Positions 47,938 through 61,549 of a stretch of DNA of 64,000 nt are shown here, piece after piece (the stretch's first letter is position 1; the number at the start of each line of letters is the position of its first letter). Position numbers and translations under genes: made by a program. The stretch lies in assembly GCA_007570785.1 (NCBI GenBank), contig ML660774.1, positions 14,407,111 to 14,471,110 of the forward strand, in the 5' to 3' direction. The DNA is from Antilocapra americana (lineage: Eukaryota > Chordata > Mammalia > Artiodactyla > Antilocapridae). The notes below the pieces were generated by a model. It saw only the letters and a program-made list of their open reading frames with translations. It was not told where the DNA came from and made no database searches.

Positions 47938-48283
47938 CTACTAGCTAATGAAATATCAAGCACTCATATTTTTTCTTTATACTAGCTTGTTTGTGTGCAT
48001 TGTTAATATTACTGTTGATATATAATATTTTTTTTTCAGTTTGTAAGTAATTTTATATAGTGAAAATATTAATGCCTTTGTATGGCATGTTTGTCTCAGA
48101 AAAATTTGTCATCTTTTTCCTTCTTTCTTTTTATCATCCTGTCATATGAAAGTTTTCATTTATGAATTCTAATTTAAACATTAATTTATGATCTCCAAGT
48201 TACTAATTTGAATATTTCTGAACCCCAAAGATTATGAAAATATTCACCTTTATTTTTTCCATCATCTTCATGGTTGAATTTTT

Positions 48284-49720
48284 TTTTAAATTTTAAATTT
48301 ATTTTTTGATTGAAGGATAATTGCTTTACAGAATTGTGTTGGTTTCTGCCAGACATCACCATGAATCAGCCATTGGTATACCTATTCCCCTCCCTCTTGA
48401 AACTCTCTCCAACATCCCTTCCTATCCCACTCCTCTAGGTTGTTGCAGAGCCCTAGTTTGAGTTCCCTGAGTCATACAGCAAATTCCCATTGGTTATCTA
48501 TTTCACGTGTGGGGATGTAAGTTTCCATGTTGCTCTCTCCATACGTCTCACCCTCTCCTTCTTCCTCCATACCATGTCCATAAATCTATTCTCTCTGTCT
48601 GTGTCTCCATTGTTCAGAAGGCTTCCCTAGTAGCTCAGCTGGTAAAGAATCCACCTGCAATGCAGAAGACCCTGGTTCAATCCCTGGTTTGGAAAGATCC
48701 CCTGGAAAAGGGACAGGCTACCCACACCAGTTTTCTTGGGCTTGCCTTGTGGCTCCAATGGTAAAGAATCTGCCCACAATGCAGGAGACCTGGGTTGGGA
48801 AGATCCCTAGTATACAATTATTTGTTTTTCTCTTTCTGACTTCACTCTGTGTAACGGGCTCTAGGTTCATCCTCCTCATTAGAAACGATTCAAATGCATT
48901 CATTTTTATGGCTGAGTAATATTCTATTGTATATATGTACCACAGTTTCTTTATCCTTTCATTTGTTGATGGACATCTAAGTTGCTTCCATGATCTAGCT
49001 ATTCTAAATAGTGCTGCAATGAACATTGGGGTACATGTGTCTTTTTCAGTTTTGGTTTCCTCAGGGTATATGCCTAGGAGTGTAATTGTTGGGTCATGGG
49101 TAGTTTTATTCTTTTTTTTTTTTTAAACAAATCTCCACTGTCTTTCCTAGTGGCTGTAACAATGTACATGCCCATCAACAGTGCAAGAAGATTCCCTTTT
49201 CTCCACACCCTCTCCAGCATTTATTGTTTGTAGACTTTTGATGATGGCCATTCTGACAGGTATAGGTGATACCTCATTGCAGTTTTGATTTGCATTTCTC
49301 TAATAATGAGCGATGTTAAGCATCTTTTCTTGTGTTTGTTAGCCATCTGTATGTCTTCTTTGGAGAGATGTCTGTTTAGGTCTTTTCCCCACATTTTGAT
49401 TGGGCTGTTGCTTTTCTGGTGTTAACTTGTATGAGCTATTTTTATATCTTGGAAATTAATCCTTTGTCAGTTGTTTTGTTTGCTATTTTTTTCTGCCATT
49501 CTGAAGGTTGTCTTTTCACTTTGTTTATAGTTTCCTTTGCTATGCAAAAGCTTTTAAGTTTAATTAGGTCCCACTTGTTTATTTTTGTTTTTATTTATAT
49601 TAGGAGATGGGTCATAGAGGATCTTTCTGTGATTTATGTCATAGAGTGTTCTGCCTATGTTTTCCTCTAAGAGTTTAATAGTTTCTGATCTTACATTTAG
49701 ATATTTAATCCATGGTTGAA
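48284..49720 (-). mobile_element. Ruminant L1 3' end, antisense, with nested SINE
   Basis: A T-rich start, then TTGCTTTACAGAATTGTGTT and TCTAGGTTGTTGCAGAGCCC (3' UTR). After the SINE at 48617-48810 comes the ORF2 complement (CACTCTGTGTAACGGGCTCT, TGCTGCAATGAACATTGGGG, GCTATGCAAAAGCTTTTAAG). The reverse frame still encodes [20 protein letters not shown] at 48966-49026. Decayed. Confidence 0.92.
48617..48810 (+). mobile_element. Bov-tA double head, 3'-truncated, nested in L1
   Basis: Two tRNA-like heads (TAGTAGCTCAGCTGGTAAAG and TTGTGGCTCCAATGGTAAAG) without the usual body; it ends GGGTTGGGAAGATCCC. Confidence 0.88.
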
Positions 49721-50347
49721 ATTTTATGTTGGAAATTTGACTTATTTGTTATTTATCTTTGTTTTGTATGTTTTCCTTTTCCACAAGCATCTAGCTAGAT
49801 ATTTCATCACTATTGTTGGACTTGTCTTGAACCAAAAGTATGTATGTATTGCCTTCACTATAGAGCTCGATGAGCTCAATACAGTTGGAATGAGAGGCCG
49901 GTGTTGAAATTGGGGTCTGTAATAGCAAGGCAACTCCTAAGTAGATACCACTCCTAGTCAGATCCCCAGAATTGTTACTTTCTCCAGAAAACAAGTGATT
50001 GTGGCAGATAATCTATATGATAAGAATAAACCATGAATAAAATATCTGATAGGTATGTCTATGTTAAAATGTAAAACTTATGTTTGAGGTGAAAATTCCC
50101 AATAAAAAGAGAAAGACAAGCCAAAGTTTGGGCATATACATGGCAGAGTCTTATTTTCACAAGTGTACTGAAAGTAAGGTGTATGGCAATAATAATATAC
50201 CATATAATGTTCATCAAATAGACCAAAAAGAAAATATCTGACTGTACAAAGGGTTATAAGGGATGTGAGGTGAGGAATGGGAGAGAAAGAGAAACAGTGG
50301 GAGGGCTAGGGCTTGAGTGCTATCAATAATATCAGTACTTCAGTTTG

Positions 50348-50562
50348 GGGCTTCCCTGGTGGCTCAGACTATAAAGAATCTGCCTGCAGTGCAAGAGACC
50401 CAGGTTCAGTCTTTGGATTGGGAAGATCCCCTGGAGAAGGGAATGGCAACCCACTTCAGAATTCTTGCCTAGAGAATCCCATAGACAGAGGAACTTGGCA
50501 GGCTACAGTTTGTGTGGTCACAAAGAATTGGACATGACTGAACGACTAATACTTTTATTTTT
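50348..50562 (+). mobile_element. Bov-tA SINE
   Basis: GGGCTTCCCTGGTGGCTCAG to ATGACTGAACGACTAATACT plus a T-rich tail. TTCAGTTTG at 50339-50347 and 50563-50571 is a 9-bp duplication. Confidence 0.95.
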
Positions 50563-50571
50563 TTCAGTTTG

Positions 50572-53480
50572 CAAAAGAAGTCTAACACTGAAAGAAAAAA
50601 ATAAGAAAGGAGGGGTCAGGAAGGGATGGGAGGTGGGTGACCTTGAAGGGATAAGCAAATGAAAAGGAGTCTTTCTCCCCTACACTTCAGTGTCACTATA
50701 TTTCTCCAGTTAAGACTCAGAGCCTAATTTATATTGTTTGTATTTATCTGCCTAACTACCTCCCAGTGGTCTAGTATTGTGATTTTTTTTTTGTCCTGAC
50801 TGCTCTTCAGTGTAATGTATTACATTCTACTTGGGCTATTCTGGAGCAGAGTGTTTTGAAATCAGGTTATATTCTACTTCACAGATAATAAATAAATAGA
50901 GACCTAAGTATGTTTGTATATTAGAATGAATTGAATTGATACAATATCCATCCCTTCAGTGATGCTGTATTTCACTAATAGAAAATGTCTGTTGTATTTA
51001 TAATGATTAAAATGGTGTAGCTGCCAGGCAACATCTAGAAGTTATGTATTCATAAAAAAAATTCAGAACTGTCTCCTAAAGGCATGGTCAAATGAGATAG
51101 CTAGTCAACAGGGCATTTTCATGGTGATTTTCGGCACTCCAGACAGGAGGAGCTACCACTTGGAAGAGACATCGTCTGATTGATCACCTGCAATGAGTTG
51201 ACAGGCTCTTTCTGAGCAGCTGACATAAAGTGTGTGTGTGGGTGTTTGGTGTGGGTTTTTTGAGCATAGACTGCATGTTTAGCTCAGTATCTAAAATCAT
51301 TTCAATTTGGACCTGTGCAGTTTGTAACTGTGTTAGATTATTTAAGTACATTATTGAACTATTCACTATTATCTTGGAAAGCAAAAGGTAGTCGAGAAAA
51401 CATCCTCATGTTCAATTACTCTTAATACTTATTTAAGAAAATGAACAATTCTGGCCTCTGGTGCTGTTTAACCACTGAAATAGGGATCAATTGGCAAGTT
51501 CCTGTGTCTAATTGTCTTTATTTTAAAGAACAGAGATGGGGGAACTTGCACATGTTAAATTCTATAAACATTCAGAATGAATAAAAGAATACCGAGGATG
51601 TAAAATCAAAATAAATCTCACTATAGTCGTTACCCAGTTTAACTTTTTCAAAAGTCTCCTGAATTCCAAGATAAATACAAACCCTCCATTTCCAAGCCTA
51701 CGACTTCAAACTTATCTCTTGCTAATCAATATGTAAAGTCCTAAAAACAATCCAGTCATCTGGATTTCCACCTATGTCCCTCAGGAAGTGACACTCCTCT
51801 TCTCTTCTGGCTAACCATTACTTATTTTTGGGAGCTCAGTTCATAAAACTCCTCTTCTAAGAAGCCTTCCTTGTCATGACATCCGTGGTCCTCTTATGTA
51901 CTCCTGTACGTTTACTTCTGTAATAACACATTATCATTCCTATTGTTATTGAATTTAGCTTATTTTAATTAATAAGGAATGAGCTGCCTTGTTTCTGAAT
52001 CTTTATTGCCTTGTAGAGTTCCTAACACATAGTGGCCATTCAGTAAGTAACCTTTGAATGAATGTATGAGGGGAAAAATGAAGTCAAATTTATTCCCTTC
52101 ATGCAATTCATATTAGTCTTATTTTGAAAATAAAGAATTACATTTTGTGTAAGTTTACTAATACTTAGTTACTGTTCTAATTAGGAGTGTGTGGGTGAAG
52201 ATAGTTGCTCAAATTAGCTTATGTTGGTTTTGCTCAATTGTGACATGCTATGTCATAAAGAAAAATAGATATAAGACAAACAGTTAATAAGTGAAACCTG
52301 TATTCATGAATGTAAATTGTTACATTTATAAAGAAAATAAGATTTTATCAAGTGTCTAAAAATTAAACATTACTTCTTACTCACATTTCTCGCATATTCA
52401 CGCAAGAAATCATGAATAACAGCAAAGCAAGAAAGGCAATAGTGACCCAACAAATGAAACTATAAGGACAGAGACAAGAAATGAGTCCAATGAGCTATGA
52501 CCACCTTGCAAGTAATTTCACTGTTGTAATTTATTCTTCTCAAATACCAAAATCTTTAGCATAATTTATGTTTTTCAAACACCAGTACCCAAGTATAAAT
52601 TCTGGCAGAAAATATATTACTTTTCATTCAGAGGCTGGAAAGACATGTTTATAGAAACATAAAATTAGGAACATGCTCCTGCTAAAAAGGGATCATTAAT
52701 GAGGTATGCAGATAGACTTCTCATTTGCTTTTGGAATATTCATAAAAAGCAAGTTATTCATCTAAGGAAAATACAGCCTCCATAAAGCTTATCAGCCACA
52801 TCTTCAATCTTCTTTACAATTAAGAAGATACAGTTCTTGTGATGTTAGAGGATGCCGATGTGAAATATTTTGGGCAATCTATGCTGTTGGTTCGTTTTAT
52901 TTTCCATAGAGAAATGTAGCTCAATTACGGGAAGCTTCTGTTTCCAAAGAGGCGTTATTACTGAGGTTAAGAGTGCCTAAGTTGCAAGCATTTAGAATTC
53001 AACAGACTCCACTGTATTAGTCTTCTATGTTATAGTTTAATTCTGTGACCAAGAGAATTAATCCTTCCTCAGGGTTGCAGAATACACAATGTGACAACGT
53101 GAAAGAGAGAAAAAAAAAACTTATCTTTTGCCTTTTTAAAGAGGAAAGATACCCATTGCCAGGAGCCACTGCGGCTTGGAGGGGTGCTTTCCCCATGGAG
53201 TGTCAGCACTAGATCTCCTCCTCCTGATCTGCACGGTGGGCAGCGGTCCTCCTTGGGCATGAAGTGTCTGTCAGCACTTTGGAAAAAAGATGGCTATGTT
53301 GCTGTTGTTTCTTAGCACTTGGCTTTATGCCCTTCCTGCTGGGAAGTCAGCTCTGGGTCCCTGGTGTACGGTAACTTTCTTTTTCACGAAAGGAAGAGCG
53401 ATTCTCCGTCTTTGCTCATGAAAGCTAGTGGATCCTAGGAAGGGCTATGATCTCCTCCATCTGGACAACTGGAAGTTTTT
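50572..53480. other. Unannotated intergenic stretch
   Basis: AT-rich. A short GT-rich patch lies at 51228-51262. 53130-53460 is more GC-rich (ATACCCATTGCCAGGAGCCA, CTGATCTGCACGGTGGGCAG) and could be a retroviral or other repeat remnant, unclassified. No exon recognised. Confidence 0.5.
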
Positions 53481-53837
53481 GTTGTTCTTGTTCAGTTGAT
53501 CTTTGCAACCCCATGCACTGCAGCACGCCAGGCTTCCCTGTCCTTCACCATCTCCTGGAGTTTGCTCAGACTCATGTCCATTGAGTTGGTGATGCCATCC
53601 AACCATCTTGTCCTCTGTCGTCCCCTTCTCCTCCCACCTTCAATCTTTTCCCAGTCTCTGGGTCTTTTCTAATGAGTCAGCTCTTTGTATCAGGTGACCA
53701 GAGTATTAAAGCTTTAGCATCTGTCCTTCCAATGATATTCAGGATTGATTTCCTTTAGGATTGACTGGTTTTACTTCCTTGCATTCCAAGGGACTCTCAA
53801 GATTCTTCTCCAACACCACAGTTCAAAAACATCAAAC
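53481..53837 (-). mobile_element. BovB 3' end, antisense
   Basis: GTTCTTGTTCAGTTGATCTT through GATGCCATCCAACCATCTTG to CTTCTCCAACACCACAGTTC. A small gap removes the usual CTCAGTCGTGTCC phrase near the start. Confidence 0.9.
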
Positions 53838-56800
53838 TGAAACTTTGGACCTCTTCTATTGAGCAAACCATCTAGCACTTCCTGGGTGTGTGGGGGTAAA
53901 CAGAGGCTAGAAAACAGGTCTCAAAGCTCTGTAGAATCTCTTCTGGCAAACCTCTGCTTGGTAGGTTCCCAGCTACCCAAACTTGGAACTTATCACAGAA
54001 TATTATTGATCATAATGGCCTGTTCAATCCAAGCCCTAAATTAGCAACGACAAAACCAAACCAAACAAGGAAACAGACCAAAAATTCTAAACAGAGAAGG
54101 CTCACTCTTCAACTTTCCCTTGAAGTATTTGGGAGCAAATTCATCTTCTCCAATTATGTTTTTGCTTGTGTGTTTACAGAAATCATGGGGGTTGCCAGGA
54201 GCTGAACTTTCCTATAAAACCAGATTGAGAGTCTGAACATTTGTTTTGCTGTAATACATGTTTAGATCTTTCTGCAAGCCTAGTAGTTTGATTTTTGTAA
54301 CAACCCAGTGAATAGGTACCATTATTATTAACCCAGTTAAAACATCAAAATAACTCAAGTTTATAGATGAATTAAGTTTAGTGAGTGCAGTGACTTATCT
54401 AGACCCACAGATTTAATAAATGACAGTTCCTGGGCTCAGTTAAGCCCTATTTAAATATAAAGTTGCTGTTCTTAACCACTTGGCAAACTTTTCCATCTCT
54501 ATATAGATTCTCATCATGTTCTAAGATAGTATAAGAATACCGTTTCTGTAAGGACTAGAAAGTAAATACTTTAATTTTGGCGTTGAAGAGGCAAAATGAG
54601 GCTATTATGTAGGTACTTATATAACAAAGATTAAGCAATATTCACAAATTTATATTGTTTAAGTTCAAAATATAATTATAATTGAGAACTGTTTTGTAAT
54701 ATGCATGTACTGATGAGAAGAATATAATTAATTGGCAATGGGAAAGGATAAATTCCACTTAATTGAAGTTCACAGTTAGTATTCCTTGCCATCAAATCTA
54801 TGATAAAAGTGCATTTTTAAAAAGTATTCTTTAGCCATATGAAAACAGGCAGTGCCACATTAGGCCCAAGGGCTATATTTGCTTTAAAAGCATTTGCATT
54901 TAAGTGAGCTGGGGATCTGTCCATTTTTGAGTTACAGATTCAATTAGCATATTTTCCTAACATTTCTACACAGAGAACTTAATATTTCTTGGTACAGTAA
55001 GAGTATTTCTTATCCCTACTCTTTGACTCTTTGCCTGAAATTGACTCATCCTTGTCATCTTCTTGCTATACACAAAACTTCTCTTTGGAGATTAAATCAT
55101 AGTTATACAGCATTTGCTAACTATGTTTTAAAAGTCTGACATTATTGATAATACAAATCTTAAACGTATAAGCAAAACTCACACTACACTCAAAGCAGCA
55201 TATCTTTTATCAACTTGTAAAATATATCAAAAAATTACAGGAAATTTATTTGACTCTAATTATATACAAACTACTGACTAAAGAAAATCCTTTTAAAGCT
55301 GGGGATAATTCAAACCTTTGTTGAACTATAGCAGCAGAATCATCTAATTTAAGAAGATTCTTAGTTTCAAATGTACTAAGTTTTCCATTGTGAAGATCCA
55401 GAAGTTTTGATCCTCAAAGTAGTACATGCTAACAGTATTATAATCTTAAAGTCACGCAGTTCAGATTAATGGGTTCAAAACCCAAATATACTTTATATTT
55501 TAGATGAAGTTAATTATATACTCTGTTTGGTATTGATCCCCAAGAAAGGCTTTTCCTTTTTTAAAAAATGTGTTTATTATTAGGATAATATAATGCTCAA
55601 GTTTCTTATTCATTTTTCTTAATTTACTTCAGTTGTTTTAAAAGACTGGTATGATGTCAATGAGGCAATTAGAGATTCTTAACAAACCTTTTAACACTAT
55701 TTTCTTAACCACAGGACCTGACTTTGATTTGTTTCTCATGTAGCATGCTGAGAGAAGTCTTTTTTATAAGAATGCTTAGTAATTTTAGGTTTATGTCACA
55801 ATTAACAAGATAAAAATGAACACATTAGGAAAGTGGATGAATAATTGTCCTTGTCATCATGCTGCTTGTCAGATAATAAGGAATTGCCTTCCTGAGGTCC
55901 TAAGATACCAAGTGCATTTATGATCTTCCAACAAGATCATAGATCTTAAAGCAGAGGTAATGAAGATAGAGTTTAGCAACTACTTTCTGCTCCTTTCTGA
56001 GCATCTGGATTATATTTTAGATCTTAAATGTGGCTGTCAACTCTATAAGAGCTTATCGAGAAATCCAAGGCTTGAGTGCTAAGCCAGTGGCACCAATTCA
56101 ACTTTCAAGTTAAAGGAAAAAAAGAATTGACATGCTTAACATTATTTTTAAGACAATCATGAAATGAAGTGCCTGCCCTGTGCCTGGGCTCAGAAAGGCA
56201 GACCTAAGGGAAATCAATGGCCTAGTAAAGTGCAGGTTGATCATCAGTGATTGTTTTACACTAGGCCAGGGGATATGAAAACGTCCTCAGAGAGCTCACA
56301 GAGAAATCAGTGATGCTGAAGAGCTGCAGAGGTGGACTTAAGTATGGAAGAGGCTTCAGGTACTTTGTCACAGATTTTTTTATTCTGAAGTTAAAACTGT
56401 CAAAAGTGGTTTCCCCTTAGAAAGGCATAAGTTACCATATATCACTTGAAAACTGTTGGGAGAATTTAGTGGGGCAGTTGAAAAGTCCCTTTTGGTTGGT
56501 AAAGTAGATCTTCTGGAAAGACTGCATCAGGATCAATTACCCCAGGTTTCTCTTGAATGGTGGCAAAGCAACTGAGTAGAGGAATGATTTATAGAACTAT
56601 TTAACAAGTGTCATGCTGGGTGGGTAGTATCTATGGGATGTGTCCATGGAGGAGAAAATAAAATCAATTCTGTAATGAAATATTTGGCAGTAGTTGGCAA
56701 AAGATACATTTTAGAAATGGAGTTCCCCTGAAGAAATTCAGTAAGAAGTTAGGGAGATTGTGTATTCTAGATAATGAGGAGAAAGCCACAATTCATAGCA

Positions 56801-59329
56801 ATATCCAAGATAGCTGGCTAGAGAAACAGCTAGTAGAATTCACTAATTGTCAGTTACTTAAAAGCAAAAAAAAAAAAAACAAGCAAATGCAAACCATAGC
56901 TTAGCTAGGTATAGTGCCTATCAGCCCTACTCCCTGCCCTAAATCCTAAAGAGCCTTCCTATCTTTCTTGATTGTAACACAAAATGCTTACTCTCAGTTC
57001 TCCAGATCAGTTCACTATACTAATCAAATCTGTTAACAAATTGTTGTTTTCCATTCTGTTCATGTCTGTGTGTGCATGTGTATTGAGCTAGCTATAGAGT
57101 GCAGGTTTTTCTTTTGATATATTACTGATATTTCCTTGTTATGTCTACTCTTTTTTTAAAAAAATGAAAGACAGTTTTACTAATCTCCAAACAAATAATT
57201 ATGCTCAGCAGATAATTTTGTTGGAGAATTTTAACTTTGCTTTGCATTTTTAAGACAAAGCAAAGGGTTTATTTTGCCTCATTTCCAAACTTTGTGACAA
57301 AAGGAAATTTATTCCTGGAAAAGACACAGTGGTGAATTGAGGCAGTGAAAATAGCAGTAAACTAGAAGTCCTGAGGCCAGGTTACTCCTGCAAGGCCAGC
57401 TAGACAGCCAGATGCCAACATTCCAGACAGACAACAAAGCAAGAATTTGACTGGTTGTATGTTTAGCTTATTTTTGATAGAAGTGCCTCTTTGATAGTCT
57501 CTGCCCTCAATACACACATAGTAGTAATGACAAAATCATCTCATCTACAGGTGAAAGAACGTTATGCCACGTACTCTAAATGTCAGAATGTCAAATAACA
57601 TATGTGTCTTTCGTCTTTTCTTCACTCAGTATTATACTCATTTCTGTCTTATTCAAGTAATAGTGGATCTGTTCTTTTCAAATCTAAATATACATTATCA
57701 ACCTACTATAGTTGATTTCATCAAAGAGTCTTATTTTCTCTTCAAATCTTTAAGTGTTTCTGCAAATGCATGGGAGGTAAAATCATTGAGTTTGCATACA
57801 AGAGAATCTGTAAAAATAGGTGTTGCCCTTGTTGGTAGGATTTGCTCTTCTGATAGTTGCCTCATGATATCTTTATTCACTGCATTATTTATGACATTGC
57901 TGGCAATTTAAAAGAATTATTTAATTATAATGACTTTTAGCCCTCTAATATCTGTATTAGGAATGTTTCCAAGTGTAGTTTGTTGACTTTGTTTTTGATA
58001 TCTGTTAGCTATTTATCATTTTTGTTTCCCTAAGCATCCATGTTTCTGAATCTTGAGAATCATGTCCCCAAAGTTTTTTTTCTTTCTTTTTATTCCTGGA
58101 ATATTTTTCACAAGCTTCGTGTTGATTTTCTTCTGGTTACTGATGTTTCGATGACGGAAAATCGTTTCCTTCCTACTATTTACTTAAAGCAAAGCATGTG
58201 AATCGTCCTTGACCCCATTCACTAAGCACTTGAGTTCTGATTTGCTGCTCTTCACAGTGGCAGCTTGATATGCTGAGAGTCTAAAACACGCTTAGCTCTG
58301 CTGGACTCGTATGATTTCTGGCCCACTATCAATTTTATGATTTTGTATTCTTTTGCTTTGCTTGTTGAGCCAGGAGTCATCTGAACTCCATCACACCTAA
58401 CAGTTGACGAGGCTTTATTCCAAGGACTATATATCTAGGATGAGGCTTCACCACCACCAGCCTTCACACACACACCCCTTTTGCTCCCATGCTGCCCTTC
58501 CTCCTTCCCTTCCTTTTTGTTTTTGTATTGGTTTGTTTTAAGTATATTTTGACAAAATGATTATGGAATAGAGTCAGTAAAACAGCAGTGAGGGTGACAC
58601 AAAAATCAGTAGTCACATAGTTTTCACCTTTGGAAAAGATTGTATTGCTTAAATAAAGGTCAGACAGCAAAAAATAGGAAAGAAAAGGGTCATCTTTGTA
58701 AATGCATATGCTTTCATTTGAACATGTTCATGCTGCTTTAGAAGGAAGCAGGGAGTCCTTGAATTACTCTGGCCACTATTCATGTCAGCCCTGCAGCGAG
58801 TGGACTCTTTCCCTTGGGTGGATTTCTGTGTCTAGTTCCCCATAGTCCTTTGAGTTTTCTTCTCTTTATTTTTAATTTTGTAATCTCTGCAGCTATTTCA
58901 GTAGGAAGTTCTGAGGGGTCTCATTCAGAGCTTCAAGGAAAACCTTTTCTCAAAATGTTAAAAGTACATCTATTACCAAAACTCTAAAACATGTTACCTA
59001 GCTCTGATCATTTAATTTCATTCAAAAATATGTAACTCACATTTCACCTTAGGTATTGCTGCTGTCATGTGAAACTTAAGAAAAGATGATCCACCTCTAT
59101 TAGAGATAAGTGAGAACAAAAGGTGTGAGGCCACTGGGGTCATTTGTAATGTTATTTTTTTTAAAAAACTTGTGAAATAAGGATAAATGTTATAGGAAGC
59201 AGGAAGTACAAGGGCGTCCACAGTGCATGAAGCTAATGATCTCTGAAACCCCTGCCAGTATTCATATTCCAAATTTAAGAAAGGTTATTTATGAAAGAAC
59301 ATGCTAGGGATAAATCAGCATTCACTATT
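53838..59329. other. Unannotated intergenic stretch
   Basis: 5.5 kb of AT-rich DNA without young SINEs. An A-run lies at 56866-56878. The 115-codon ORF at 57564-57911 resembles no family I know and has random composition. Nothing else recognised. Confidence 0.55.
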
Positions 59330-60355
59330 AGTAATTTGGTGGTAGACAGAAGTGTGAATTGGTCCCTAGGAGCCCCTCCTTCATAACCCTCTCCCTGAGA
59401 GTGTGGGCAGGACCTTGTAAACATGGTACAACACAGTCCTCTGATTAGGTTATACTTCACAGAAAAGGTAAGCTTTGGGATCCATTAGTAGCTGACTTTT
59501 AAGTAGGCCTGATGTGGTTTTAGCTTCCCAGGAAGCACAGTAGTAAAGACTCTTCGTGCCAGTGCAGGAGATGCAGAGATCTTGGTTCCATCCCTGGGTT
59601 GGGAAGATGCCGTGGAGGAGGGCTTGGCAACCCACTTCAGTATCCTTACCTGGATGACTAAGCTAGTAAAGAATCTGCCTGCAGTGCGGGAGACCTGGGT
59701 TTGATCCCTGGGTTGGGAAGCTCCCCTGAAGAAGGGAAAAGCTACCCACTCAAGTATTCTGGCCTAGAGAATTCCAGGGACTATACAGTCCATGGAGGGG
59801 TCTAAACAAGTCAAACACAACTGAGCGGCTTTCACTTTCACCTGGAGAATTCCGTGGATGGAAGAGCCTGGCAAGCTACAGTCCATGGGGTCACAAAGAG
59901 TTGGGTATAACTGAGCGACTAAGCATGCACACACAGAACTGGTGGTAGCAGTCCTTTAAATCTGATTCAGAAGCAAATAAAGTCAGAAGGTTGAATTAAG
60001 AGACACAGAGGGGCTGTCCTCCTGGCCTGGAAAATAGCAATGAGCCATTGTAGTGAGCAGCATCTGTGGAGGAGACCAGGTGACTGGGGTCCAAGTTGCT
60101 GAGAGTGACTCTCAGTCAACAACCAGAAAAAAAAACAACACAGGATTATCAGTTGTACAGCTATGGAGAACTGAAATCTGCCAGCACCTGAATGATCTGA
60201 GCCTCAGATAAGAAGAGCCAGAACTACACGCTCTTTAATGTGGACCCAGCTAAGCTATATCCAGACCTCTGACCCAAGGAAACTGAGGCAATAAATGTAT
60301 GTTGTTTTAAGCCACTAAGCATGCGGTAACTTGCAGAGAGGCAGTGGAAAACTAA
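59330..60355 (+). mobile_element. MLT1-like (ERVL-MaLR) LTR, sense, interrupted by SINEs
   Basis: Left piece: GGTGGTAGACAGAAGTGTGA, GGCAGGACCTTGTAAACATG, CCTCTGATTAGGTTAT. Right piece: CCAGCTAAGCTATATCCAGA, AACTGAGGCAATAAATGTAT, GTTGTTTTAAGCCACTAAGC. This is the usual start and end of MLT1 LTRs, split by the SINE cluster at 59521-59932. An old placental-wide repeat. Confidence 0.65.
59521..59932 (+). mobile_element. Bov-tA dimer with a duplicated or nested second body
   Basis: Heads at 59524 and about 59655 (TGACTAAGCTAGTAAAGAAT), then a full body and tail (ACACAACTGAGCGGCTTTCA), then a second body part starting CCTGGAGAATTCCGTGGATG and ending GGTATAACTGAGCGACTAAG. The second tail suggests nesting of one SINE in another. 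Confidence 0.88.
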
Positions 60356-60814
60356 TGTGGGTATGAAGGCAATGCTTCATAATTAAATGAGCTAAAATAT
60401 GTAAAGTCTCTTAGCACAGAGGCTGGTACAGAGCAGCCACTTACGAAATAATTTCTCTTATATTCACACGGTGTTACCCCTTTCTCAGGCAAGATACAAT
60501 ACACATGATCAAGGTAATATTCTCCAGTGTTGGCATGAAAATAGAATAAATTCTAAAGGGCTTGTAATTGATGGTCTCCAACACTGTATCATATTGTCCT
60601 TGTAATATTGAACATGTTGTTAGAAATTATAAAAATTACCTTATTTTTTCCAGTTTAATGACAAGGAAGAAGGGGAATAGTTATCAACTACATAAGGAAG
60701 CTTCAGAGTAATGCTAACTAATGGCCATAAACTAAAGACTGATTTTCCTTTGTTTTACTGTTTCCTTTATTTTATTGCTTTTTCAGGTGATGGGCTTTGA
60801 AATTTCCTTTCCTA

Positions 60815-61260
60815 AGGTGCTCAGTTCCTAGGAATGCCATAACACCTCATCACAAACTGGGTGGTTTTAAACAACAGAAATGTACTGTCTCACAGTTCAA
60901 AAGACGGGAAGTCCAAAATCAAGGTGTCAGCATGATTAGTTGCTTCTGGAGGCTTTGAGGGAGAAACAGTCCCATGCCTTTCTCTAATTTCTGGCGATTG
61001 GTGACATTCCTTGGCTTGTAGACCCACCCCTCTCATCTGTGCCTCCTTTGTCATTTTGCTTACCTTCTCTGTTAGTGTATACATTGTTTTTCCCTGTGTC
61101 TCTCATAAGAACCCTCTCAGTGGATTCAGGGCTTACCCATACCCAGTATTTATCTTATCTCAATCCTCAACTCAACTATATCTGTAAAGATACTATTCCC
61201 ACATAAAGTCATATTTTGAGGTTCCAGGTAGACAAGAAATTTGACCTACTAACTGCATCC
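60815..61260 (-). mobile_element. MLT1-like (ERVL-MaLR) LTR, antisense
   Basis: CACAAACTGGGTGGTTTTAA, GAAGTCCAAAATCAAGGTGT, ACATTCCTTGGCTTGTAGAC, TCTCTCATAAGAACCCTCTC and CAGTGGATTCAGGGCTTACC follow the order of the MLT1 consensus in complement. It is 0.46 kb from a sense MLT1-like copy. Confidence 0.75.
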
Positions 61261-61350
61261 ACAGAGAAAAATATTCTGCTGGACATATTTTTCATCTTAT
61301 AATATGCAAACAAGTTGATAATTGAATAATGTGAGCAGTTATTATTGCAA

Positions 61351-61549
61351 AGTGAAAGTGAAGTTGCTCAGTCGTGTCCAACTCTTTGTGACCCCATGGA
61401 CTGTAGCCCACCAGGCTCCTCCATCCATGGAATTCTCCAGGCAAGAGTACTGGAGTGGGCTGCCATTTCCTTCTCCAGGGGATCTTCCTGACCCAGGGAT
61501 CAAACCCTGGTCTCCCATATTGCAGGCAGATACTTCACCGTCTGAGCCA
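61351..61549 (-). mobile_element. Bov-tA SINE, antisense
   Basis: GAAGTTGCTCAGTCGTGTCC to ATACTTCACCGTCTGAGCCA. The last bases of the head are missing. Confidence 0.92.

Noticed and set aside
53130..53460. GC-richer patch as a possible exon
   Set aside because: The best frame (63 codons, - strand) has no recognisable domain and no paired splice sites I could support.
57564..57911. 115-codon ORF on the + strand
   Set aside because: No family resemblance, no splice or promoter context, composition like translated random AT-rich DNA.
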